Below the pieces are notes generated by a model that was not told the origin of the DNA, made no database searches, and saw only the letters and a list, made by a program, of their open reading frames with translations. A program made the position numbers and the translations under genes. 5,494 bases of DNA from Bacillota bacterium (GTDB lineage: Bacteria > Bacillota > Dethiobacteria > Dethiobacterales > Dethiobacteraceae): the NCBI GenBank assembly GCA_012800215.1, contig JAAZJT010000153.1, forward strand, positions 1 to 5,494. The letters run 5' to 3'. Shown here piece after piece: positions 1-4,934 of the stretch (the stretch's first letter is position 1; every line of letters starts with the position of its first letter).

Positions 1-118
1 CTTCTGCTCCTTCTTTACCGCCCTTATTGTCTCCCCCCGTTTGCTGTCCACAGCCAACTGCCAACGTCAACACAAAGACCATCAGCAGCAAGACAGACAA
101 ACATTTTTTTCTTGACAT
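1..118 (-). CDS. Cobalamin-riboswitch-controlled lipoprotein, N-terminal fragment (3' end outside window)
   Basis: Only the first 39 codons are inside the window, and the frame stays open to the edge. The start is the ATG at 118, preceded by GGAGG with a 7-nt gap, a near-ideal ribosome binding site. The peptide has a type II signal peptide: a basic start (MSRKK), a hydrophobic core at about residues 7-20, then an LAVGC lipobox with Cys23 as the likely lipidated residue. A Gly/Gln/Lys-rich linker (GQQTGGDNKGG) follows, as is typical after the anchor of Gram-positive substrate-binding lipoproteins. The gene lies directly downstream of a cobalamin riboswitch and intrinsic terminators, so its expression should fall when cobalamin is plentiful. 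From that context I infer the binding protein of a cobalamin, cobamide precursor or chelated-metal ABC importer (BtuF-like). No family domain is visible in this fragment, so the function is inferred. The lipoprotein call itself is firm. Confidence 0.85.
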   Translation of the reverse strand, partial: MSRKKCLSVLLLMVFVLTLAVGCGQQTGGDNKGGKEGAE

Positions 119-145
119 TTTTCTTCCTCCTTAGTGCTGAAATTT

Positions 146-178
146 AAAAATAAAAAAATCCCAGCGCCCGGACTGAGA
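146..178 (-). terminator. Intrinsic terminator in the riboswitch expression platform
   Basis: On the minus strand a 6-bp stem (TCTCAG at 178-173, CTGGGA at 164-159, one G-T wobble) closes an 8-nt GC-rich loop. It is followed immediately by seven T, one A and five T (158-146). It sits between the cobalamin aptamer and the lipoprotein ATG, where a ligand-controlled attenuator is expected. The segment GTGCCC at 217-212 could instead pair with GGGCGC at 169-164, breaking this stem and acting as an antiterminator. That switch is inferred from pairing only. Confidence 0.7.
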
Positions 179-184
179 AAGCAT

Positions 185-218
185 AAAAAAACCACGTTTC
201 CCTTGACCCGAGGGCACG
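185..218 (-). terminator. Possible first (weaker) terminator hairpin of the riboswitch platform
   Basis: Directly after the aptamer, CGT and CCCT (218-211) can pair with AGGG and ACG (203-195) around a 7-nt loop, with a small asymmetric internal loop. A GTGG segment and seven T (191-185) follow. The stem is imperfect and does not abut the T run, so this is a weaker candidate than the hairpin at 146-178. It may be a second terminator or part of the alternative folding that controls the downstream one. Confidence 0.4.
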
Positions 219-227
219 ACGTTTGTT

Positions 228-376
228 GAATAGGCAGGTTTCCTGGCTACCGGTCATTACTTCACAGCGCCTTCCCCGAAAAACGAGTGGCAAATTGCTG
301 TGAAATTCGCGGATACAGTGGCGGGACCGCTCAGGATTTGCACCTGATTCCCTTTAACTCAAAAGAGCACCTATTC
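228..376 (-). promoter_or_regulatory. Cobalamin (B12) riboswitch aptamer
   Basis: The minus strand carries the conserved cobalamin aptamer blocks in order. They are a GGTGCTC start with P1 (GAATAGG at 376-370 pairing with CCTATTC at 234-228), AAAGGGAATC, GGTGCAAATCC, GCGGTCCCGCCACTGTA at about 332-316, GCCACTC and GGGGAAGGC forming the peripheral P6-type helix, and the B12 box AGCCAGGAAACCTGCC at about 248-233. The full core with the peripheral helix matches the large Cbl-I class, whose usual ligand is adenosylcobalamin. It lies downstream of a strong promoter and upstream of intrinsic terminators and a lipoprotein gene. The expected behaviour is therefore repression of that transcript when cobalamin is abundant. 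The ligand preference is inferred from family knowledge. Confidence 0.96.
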
Positions 377-400
377 TCACACGTTATTGGATTTGTAATT

Positions 401-429
401 ATTTTACCAGAGGCGGGAAATAAATGCAA
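401..429 (-). promoter_or_regulatory. Sigma-A promoter driving the riboswitch-lipoprotein transcript
   Basis: TTGCAT (429-424) and TAAAAT (406-401) are separated by exactly 17 nt. The -10 is preceded by TG plus one base, an extended -10 element. Transcription would start near 394, about 18 nt before the aptamer P1 helix. The promoter lies just after the rluB stop codon, so the B12-controlled unit need not depend on the sporulation/rluB transcripts. Confidence 0.72.
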
Positions 430-450
430 CTGTTTTCTCACTGCTGCAAA

Positions 451-1176
451 CTATTTCAGACCCACTTCCCTTTTCATGGCCTTCACTTCAGAAACTGTCA
501 GGCGCCGCCACTGACCGATTTTTAAGCCCTTAAGCGTCAAAGGGCCCAAACGGACACGTTTCAGAGACACTACAGGATGGTTTACTGCTTCAAGCATCCG
601 CCGCACCTGGCGGTTTCGCCCTTCTGTTATACTTAGAGAAAGCAAAGACGTGGGGCGGCCGCCTTTTATCAGGCGTACTTTGGCAGGCATGGTTAAACCA
701 TCGTCTAATTTTACTCCCTTTGCTAATTTCCTTAGCACCTCAGCACTAGGTAAATCATGCACGCGAGCTAAATATTCTTTTTCCACACCATAGGATGGAT
801 GCATTAAACGATTAGCTAACTCTCCGTCATTGGTCATCAGCAGAAGCCCACTTGTATCTAAATCCAGTCTCCCCACAGGAAAAATTCTTCTTTGCACATC
901 CTGCACCAAATCTCTAACAGTGGGGCGACCGTAGGGGTCCTTCAACGTGGTAACAAAACCTACTGGTTTATACAACATAATATATTCCTTTTGTTCCGCC
1001 GGCTTTACAGGCCGATTGTCCACTTCCACCCGATCAACCGCAGGATCTACAGTAACTCCCATTTGCGTAACAGTTTTGCCGTTAACTTTTACACGACCCT
1101 CACGAATTAATTTTTCACCGGCACGCCGTGAGGAAATACCTGCCCTTGATAAATATTTTTGCAACCTTTCTGCCAT
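451..1176 (-). CDS. rluB: 23S rRNA pseudouridine synthase, RluB/RsuA family
   Basis: This 241-residue cytoplasmic RNA-modifying enzyme isomerises a uridine in 23S rRNA to pseudouridine; the RluB subgroup acts in the peptidyl-transferase region. The N-terminal S4 RNA-binding domain spans about residues 3-50 (MAERLQKYLSRAGISSRR, then REGRVKVNGK). The catalytic domain follows a short linker. It contains GRLDLDTSG at 102-110, with Asp105 as the expected nucleophile, then LLLMTNDGELANRLMHP, KEYLARV and EGRNRQVRRM at 185-194. Length and motif order match complete RluB proteins. The ATG at 1176 is preceded by GAGGG about 7 nt away. The gene follows spmB after 110 nt, the usual neighbour order in spore formers. 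The gap holds a possible promoter and no terminator, so both read-through and independent transcription are plausible. RsuA-type 16S specificity cannot be excluded by eye, but synteny and sequence favour RluB. Confidence 0.94.
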   Translation of the reverse strand: MAERLQKYLSRAGISSRRAGEKLIREGRVKVNGKTVTQMGVTVDPAVDRVEVDNRPVKPAEQKEYIMLYKPVGFVTTLKDPYGRPTVRDLVQDVQRRIFPVGRLDLDTSGLLLMTNDGELANRLMHPSYGVEKEYLARVHDLPSAEVLRKLAKGVKLDDGLTMPAKVRLIKGGRPTSLLSLSITEGRNRQVRRMLEAVNHPVVSLKRVRLGPLTLKGLKIGQWRRLTVSEVKAMKREVGLK

Positions 1177-1193
1177 TGTCTGCCCTCACTTCT

Positions 1194-1205
1194 AAAGATA
1201 TCTTT
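1194..1205. other. Perfect 12-bp palindrome upstream of rluB
   Basis: AAAGATATCTTT is a perfect inverted repeat without a spacer, ending 18 nt before the rluB start codon and just upstream of its ribosome binding site. It could be a small operator or an RNA hairpin in the leader. It is AT-rich and short, so chance occurrence is quite possible. No regulator is suggested. Confidence 0.3.
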
Positions 1206-1254
1206 TTGTACAATTTTGCCCTTTTTCCCTTACCTAAACAATATTCTTTTCCCC

Positions 1255-1283
1255 ATCATACCGAAAGAATGAAGTAGGAGCAA
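1255..1283 (-). promoter_or_regulatory. Candidate sigma-A promoter for rluB
   Basis: TTGCTC (1283-1278) and TATGAT (1260-1255) are spaced by 17 nt in the spmB-rluB gap. The -10 matches the consensus at 5 of 6 positions and the -35 at only 3 of 6. An own promoter makes biological sense, because rRNA modification is needed in vegetative cells whereas spmAB is sporulation-linked. The predicted leader is about 70 nt. Confidence 0.42.
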
Positions 1284-1286
1284 GCT

Positions 1287-1823
1287 TTACTGAAATACGA
1301 GGGAACAAATAATAACGGAAGCGATAAAGGCTGCCAAATCTGCCAGTAACCCAACAGTCAGCGCATGACGGGTGCGGCGTATACCAACAGACCCGAAATA
1401 AACTGTTAAAATAAAAAAGGTAGTGTCGGTACTGCCCTGCATGGTAGATGCCAAACGTCCAATAAAAGAATCTGGACCAAAGGAATTGAGAATTTCTGCA
1501 GTAATACCTAAAGCTCCGCTGCCGGAAAGAGGGCGCATAATGGCTAATGGAATAATTTCACCCGGAATATTAAAATAAGTTAACACAGGCGATAGAAACT
1601 GAGTCAGCAGGTCAAGTGCACCTGAAGCGCGCAATATACCAATAGCTGCCAGCATAGCAACTAAATATGGTATTAAAGTTATTGAAGTAGAAAATCCTTC
1701 CTTTGCTCCTTCTACAAATGTATCAAAAACATCAACTTTTTTCACCACAGCATAGACTAGAATAAAAAAAATAAATACGGGGATAACCCATGCCGCTGCT
1801 GTTTGCACTATTAATTGCAGCAA
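1287..1823 (-). CDS. spmB: Spore maturation protein B
   Basis: This 178-residue polytopic membrane protein belongs to the nucleoside-recognition (Gate) domain group. In Bacillus, SpmB works with SpmA in dehydration of the spore core; the transported species is not established. Hydrophobic segments lie at about residues 8-28, 47-66, 75-98, 132-147 and 155-177. Family hallmarks are MRPLSGSGALGI at 96-107, SFIGRLASTMQGSTDTTFF at 119-137 and YFGSVGIRRTRH. The start is a TTG at 1823. It is chosen because a perfect AGGAGGT lies 6 nt upstream, inside the last codons of spmA, and because the family N-terminus begins here. No in-frame ATG fits. The spmA stop is only 4 nt upstream, so translation is almost certainly coupled. 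The length is normal and no residue appears to be missing. Confidence 0.95.
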   Translation of the reverse strand: MLQLIVQTAAAWVIPVFIFFILVYAVVKKVDVFDTFVEGAKEGFSTSITLIPYLVAMLAAIGILRASGALDLLTQFLSPVLTYFNIPGEIIPLAIMRPLSGSGALGITAEILNSFGPDSFIGRLASTMQGSTDTTFFILTVYFGSVGIRRTRHALTVGLLADLAAFIASVIICSLVFQ

Positions 1824-1827
1824 GGCC

Positions 1828-2427
1828 TTACCTCCTTTTCCTTTTTCGTGTCATGGCACGAATGATTCTGTCCAAGGCAACAGCAGTCATTGTTGCACAA
1901 AAAGTAGCCAAAATAGTAGTACCCACAATCTCAGTTGGATAAAGCGAACCACTTGCTGCTCGTAAAGCAACAACAGTTGTAGGAATCAAAGTCAAAGCAG
2001 AAGTATTAACGGCAAGGAAGGTGCACATTTCATCGCTGGCAGTATTAGGGTCCTCATTAATTGTTTGTAATTCCTGCATCGCCTTTAAACCAAATGGGGT
2101 TGCAGCACTACCCATACCTAATAAATTCGCACTCATATTCATGAGAATTGCATGCATGGCAGGATGATTGCGCGGCAAACGTGGGAACAAAAGCAATGAC
2201 AGTGGGCGTAATAATTTTACAATCCAATTGATAAAACCACTTTTTTCAATTATCTTCATCATTCCCAACCAAAAGGTCATGACACTAATCATGGAAAAAG
2301 CTACACTTACAGCCTGTTCAGCTGATGAGAACAGGGCATCTGTAACTGCGTCAATTCTGCCTGTGGCTGCAGACACCACAAGTCCAATAATTACCATGGC
2401 GAACCAGATCAAATTTATCATTTCCAT
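1828..2427 (-). CDS. spmA: Spore maturation protein A
   Basis: This 199-residue polytopic membrane protein with a nucleoside-recognition (Gate) domain is the partner of SpmB in spore core dehydration. The first hydrophobic segment is at about residues 4-22. FWLGMMKIIEKSGF at 52-65 is followed by the family signature HPAMHAILMNMSANLLGMG at 88-106, ATPFGLKAMQEL at 109-120, and FLAVNTSALTLIPTTVV at 137-153. The tail is strongly basic (TRKRKRR), consistent with a cytoplasmic end. The ATG at 2427 has GAGG 7 nt upstream and is preferred over the second ATG two codons later. The gene starts 30 nt after the dacB stop with no promoter or terminator between. Its last codons carry the spmB ribosome binding site, supporting a dacB-spmA-spmB operon. 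Confidence 0.95.
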   Translation of the reverse strand: MEMINLIWFAMVIIGLVVSAATGRIDAVTDALFSSAEQAVSVAFSMISVMTFWLGMMKIIEKSGFINWIVKLLRPLSLLLFPRLPRNHPAMHAILMNMSANLLGMGSAATPFGLKAMQELQTINEDPNTASDEMCTFLAVNTSALTLIPTTVVALRAASGSLYPTEIVGTTILATFCATMTAVALDRIIRAMTRKRKRR

Positions 2428-2457
2428 ATACCATCCTCTATCTGATTAACAAGCCCA

Positions 2458-3573
2458 CTAGAAAAACCGTTTCCATAAGTTTCTTAAGCCAGAAAAAAAG
2501 CCGGTACTTTCCACGTCTGTTGCAGCCACAAGGGGGGCTTCATGCACTAATTGTTTACCAAAATAAATCTGCAGGGATCCCAGTTCCTGTCCTTTTATCA
2601 CAGGTGCTTTAATTTCCTCGGGAGCATTAAATTCGAAACGCAGGAGCTGCTCTTCATTATCTTTTAACGGTAAACCGATATTATTTTTACTAACCAGGGC
2701 AACCTTATCGCGAATGCCATTATTAACAACAATTGTTTTTAAGGGTGTATTAGCTTCTACCACCTTCTTCCACTGATAGCGTCCGAAACCGAAATCCAAA
2801 AGGGCGATAGTGTCCTCCCACATTTGGGGAGCATTTAGTACAACAGATATTAAACGCCAATCATTTCGGGACGCCGCACCAACAAAGCAACGTCCTGCCG
2901 GAGTAGTCCAGCCGGTTTTAATCCCTTCTGCACCTTCATACATAGTAAGGAGCTTATTCTGATTTCGCAAGATTCGGTCATATTGCCGCCCTGTCCAGGA
3001 GATCTTGCGTTCAGGAGTGGCCGCTATTTCCCTAAATTTTGGCAGTGTCATAGCGTGAGCAGCAATTACAGCCAAATCATAGGCTGTTGTAAAATGCTCC
3101 TCATGATTCAATCCATGAGGGTTCATAAATTTTGTATGCATTGCTCCAAGTTGGTGTGCCCGTTCTGTCATTCTTTGGGCAAATTCTTCCACTGATCCAG
3201 CCAGGTATTCTGCCAACGCTATGGCTGCATCATTTCCGGAACGCAAAATCAAGCCATATAGTAATTCTTCCACAGTTTTTTCTTCGCCGGCCTCCAGATC
3301 GACACTTGAACCCTCCACCAGCGATGCATTTTCACTTACTTTAACCACATCACTAAGTTTTCCGGATTCAATAGCCATAATTGCTGTCATAATTTTCGTA
3401 GTACTGGCCATTGGCAGCTTTTCATGTGCATTTTTACTAAACAATATACGGCCTGTTGCTTGGTCCAGGACTATAGCTGCACGAGCTGTTACAACTGGCG
3501 GATCCATTGCCCATACAGTGCCTGTCTGCAATAATAAAATTACTGTTAATAAGATAACTATTTTTTTACGCAT
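2458..3573 (-). CDS. dacB: Sporulation-type D-alanyl-D-alanine carboxypeptidase (PBP5 family, S11)
   Basis: This 371-residue exported penicillin-binding protein removes the terminal D-alanine from peptidoglycan stem peptides and so limits cross-linking; in sporulation it shapes the cortex. A Sec signal peptide covers residues 1-22 (MRKK, hydrophobic core, cleavage after VWA). The three active-site motifs are intact: STTK at 57-60 with nucleophile Ser57, SGN at 112-114, and KTG at 219-221. A PBP5-type C-terminal beta domain covers about 270-350, and an amphipathic tail ending LRNLWKRFF probably anchors it to the membrane. An ATG six codons upstream (3591) extends the frame, but GGAGGG lies inside that extension, 6 nt before the ATG at 3573, so 3573 is the real start. 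The symbol dacB is chosen because spmA and spmB follow as in Bacillus. DacF is a close relative and sequence alone does not separate them. Confidence 0.93.
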   Translation of the reverse strand: MRKKIVILLTVILLLQTGTVWAMDPPVVTARAAIVLDQATGRILFSKNAHEKLPMASTTKIMTAIMAIESGKLSDVVKVSENASLVEGSSVDLEAGEEKTVEELLYGLILRSGNDAAIALAEYLAGSVEEFAQRMTERAHQLGAMHTKFMNPHGLNHEEHFTTAYDLAVIAAHAMTLPKFREIAATPERKISWTGRQYDRILRNQNKLLTMYEGAEGIKTGWTTPAGRCFVGAASRNDWRLISVVLNAPQMWEDTIALLDFGFGRYQWKKVVEANTPLKTIVVNNGIRDKVALVSKNNIGLPLKDNEEQLLRFEFNAPEEIKAPVIKGQELGSLQIYFGKQLVHEAPLVAATDVESTGFFSGLRNLWKRFF

Positions 3574-3596
3574 TTTTGACCCTCCAATCATACAAC

Positions 3597-3626
3597 ATTC
3601 TATCTTTTAAATAATTTTCTTCCCAA
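3597..3626 (-). promoter_or_regulatory. Candidate promoter for dacB-spmA-spmB
   Basis: A promoter is expected here because a strong terminator ends the upstream unit. TTGGGA (3626-3621) and TAGAAT (3602-3597), spaced by 18 nt, form a moderate sigma-A-like pair with a leader of about 20 nt. The overlapping GATAGAAT resembles the sigma-E -10 (CATACAAT) at 6 of 8 positions, but I see no good sigma-E -35 at the right distance. The location is reasonable; the sigma factor is undecided. Confidence 0.33.
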
Positions 3627-3659
3627 TAAAAATGCCATGCTTATTGTTATTCGCATGGC
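3625..3659 (-). terminator. Intrinsic terminator after ytfJ
   Basis: A perfect 7-bp stem (GCCATGC at 3659-3653 with GCATGGC at 3640-3634) encloses a 12-nt AT-rich loop and is followed by ATTTTTATT on the minus strand. It lies 31 nt after the ytfJ stop and separates ytfIJ from the dacB operon. There is no T run on the plus-strand side, so it works in one direction only. Confidence 0.8.
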
Positions 3660-3690
3660 CGAAAGAATATGAACTTGTCTTGCTATTTCC

Positions 3691-4122
3691 TTAAATCTGG
3701 TAATTATTAGTGGTAAGAGGCGGTTCATTACGATGCAGCATACCTTGAATCTGGTTTAAGAGGCCGGGAGCCAAATCCATTAAACGATCCAGCATCGCAT
3801 GACGGTCAACAGGTAACATGCGCACTTGCCCATCTTTACTGACAATAAGAAAAGCTACCGGCTGAACTGAAACGCCGCCGCCACTACCGCCACCAAAAGG
3901 TAAAGATGATGAGTTTTCTTCCTTTTTATTCTTTTTTTCATCTTCTTCACTTTCAAATTCACTGCCACCGGCAGCAAAGCCAAAGGAAACACGGGAAATG
4001 GGTATAATGGTGGTACCATCCTGTGTCTCCACAGGGTCACCCACAATGGTGTTTACGTCCACCATTTCCTTTATATTTTCCATCGCCGTTTTCATTAACC
4101 CTTGTATTGGATGTTCTTGCAT
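3691..4122 (-). CDS. ytfJ: Spore protein YtfJ (GerW family)
   Basis: This is a 143-residue soluble protein of the GerW/YtfJ sporulation family. In Bacillus subtilis the family member is a forespore-made spore protein needed for normal L-alanine germination; its biochemical activity is unknown. Family hallmarks are HPIQGLMKTAMENIKEMVDVN at the N-terminus (about residues 4-24), the turn GDPVETQDGTTIIPISRVSFGFAAGGSE at 28-55, VQPVAFLIVSKDGQVRMLPVD at 87-107 and a C-terminal helix DRLMDLAPGLLNQI. Between the conserved halves is a charged, low-complexity acidic/lysine stretch (about 56-70) and a glycine run (77-83); loops here vary in the family. The ATG directly follows the TAA of the upstream gene. 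Its AGAGGGGGG ribosome binding site is built from that gene's final Arg-Gly-Gly codons, so translation is coupled. A terminator follows. Confidence 0.94.
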   Translation of the reverse strand: MQEHPIQGLMKTAMENIKEMVDVNTIVGDPVETQDGTTIIPISRVSFGFAAGGSEFESEEDEKKNKKEENSSSLPFGGGSGGGVSVQPVAFLIVSKDGQVRMLPVDRHAMLDRLMDLAPGLLNQIQGMLHRNEPPLTTNNYQI

Positions 4123-4770
4123 TTAATTGTTCCCCCCTCTAATTAGATTTGACAAGAACAGTATGCCACCAAGAAATAAATGACCAATCCGAAATGAAAC
4201 AACTGTGTCAAAGTGAAGCTTAAACTGGAATTGATTGCTAAAGACCGGCTGCATTTTAATTACTGGTTTTTTTTTCAATCTTAACCGCTGCTGCATATAA
4301 GTATTAACTATGCCGGTTAAGTTCCAAAATAAACCTGTTAACATGCCTGTTAATGCAGCATCCTCTACTCCTGCCCTAATCCTTAAGAATAAGCTTTCTA
4401 CAGTCATAGCCTGTATATAGTAGTTAGAAAGATATTTTAAAAAGCGCCGATTTTGCTGTACCCATTGAAAAAAGCGGTGCACTTTTTTCCAATCAAGTGC
4501 CAGGACAGAAAATTTGTCTTTTTCTTCGCGTAAAAGCTTATCCTCACCGGCTTTAAGTTCTGCCTCCCAGACAAGATCAAACGGCGTTTCCTGCTGTAGT
4601 AAAGGCACCTCCACATTAAAACGTAAAAAAGAAAAAAAGGTATTGACACGAATACTCATAAAGTCATCTTTATTTTCCCTTTGGTAAAAAATATTTATGC
4701 GTACCGGTACCAGTAAGACTAGCAACATAGTTGCTGTATAAAAAGGCAATAATGTCAAAAATATTTTCAT
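4123..4770 (-). CDS. ytfI: DUF2953 (YtfI-like) membrane-anchored sporulation-associated protein
   Basis: This 215-residue protein of the uncharacterised DUF2953 family is usually encoded directly before ytfJ in spore formers. Residues 4-24 form one hydrophobic helix, followed by VRINIFYQRE and a beta-rich stretch (SIRVNTFFSFLRFNVEVP). This matches the family pattern of a single N-terminal membrane segment and a following sheet. A conserved-looking block lies at 132-149 (RAGVEDAALTGMLTGLFW), and a second moderately hydrophobic stretch lies at about 190-211. The middle (70-110) is highly charged. The ATG at 4770 is weakly supported by GGTGG 4 nt upstream; an in-frame TAA 27 nt upstream rules out a long extension. 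Family membership rests on these patterns plus the abutting ytfJ. The molecular role is unknown; a link with forespore or spore-coat processes is inferred from context only. Confidence 0.85.
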   Translation of the reverse strand: MKIFLTLLPFYTATMLLVLLVPVRINIFYQRENKDDFMSIRVNTFFSFLRFNVEVPLLQQETPFDLVWEAELKAGEDKLLREEKDKFSVLALDWKKVHRFFQWVQQNRRFLKYLSNYYIQAMTVESLFLRIRAGVEDAALTGMLTGLFWNLTGIVNTYMQQRLRLKKKPVIKMQPVFSNQFQFKLHFDTVVSFRIGHLFLGGILFLSNLIRGGNN

Positions 4771-4804
4771 GCGCCACCACGCTGCTCTGCTGCACAGTTT
4801 CTTT

Positions 4805-4834
4805 TACTTTATCCTAATCAGAGGGAAAAAATGC
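4805..4834 (-). promoter_or_regulatory. Candidate forespore (sigma-F-type) promoter for ytfI-ytfJ
   Basis: GCATT (4834-4830) and GGATAAAGTA (4814-4805), separated by 15 nt, resemble the Bacillus sigma-F pattern (GYATA, 15 nt, GG followed by an A-rich -10). The -35 differs at the last base and the -10 at two positions. It lies between a strong terminator and ytfI, and a forespore promoter would suit the ytfJ product. Consensus use in this lineage is assumed. Confidence 0.38.
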
Positions 4835-4881
4835 ATTTTTAGAACCATACTTAAGATCGCAAATTGCCAAACGAAAAGATC

Positions 4882-4928
4882 AAAAAAAATGCCGCCCAAA
4901 GTAGGCACTATACCCCTCTTTTGGCGGC
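4882..4928 (-). terminator. Strong intrinsic terminator after the PpiC foldase gene
   Basis: On the minus strand GCCGCC (4928-4923) pairs with GGCGGC (4896-4891). After one A-G mismatch the stem continues with AAAG/CTTT, and it is followed by A and eight T (4890-4882). It begins 6 nt after the stop codon of the foldase gene. This clearly isolates that gene from ytfI. Confidence 0.92.
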
Positions 4929-4934
4929 TTACTG

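Noticed and set aside
418..447. Possible rluB terminator: GCAGC/GTTGC hairpin followed by ATTTATTT on the minus strand
   Set aside because: The stem is only 5 bp with one G-T wobble and a 12-nt loop, the T run is interrupted, and it overlaps the -35 box of the riboswitch promoter. It is too weak to call.
287..514. Plus-strand 75-codon open frame
   Set aside because: It runs antisense through the cobalamin riboswitch and the end of rluB, has no ribosome binding site, and its composition does not look like a protein.
1221..1248. Alternative rluB promoter TTGTTT-17 nt-CAAAAT
   Set aside because: The -10 matches only 4 of 6 positions including a wrong first base. The TTGCTC/TATGAT pair upstream is better.
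3221..3610. Plus-strand 129-codon open frame opposite dacB
   Set aside because: It is the antisense shadow of a clearly real gene with intact catalytic motifs. It has no start signals and no recognisable domain.
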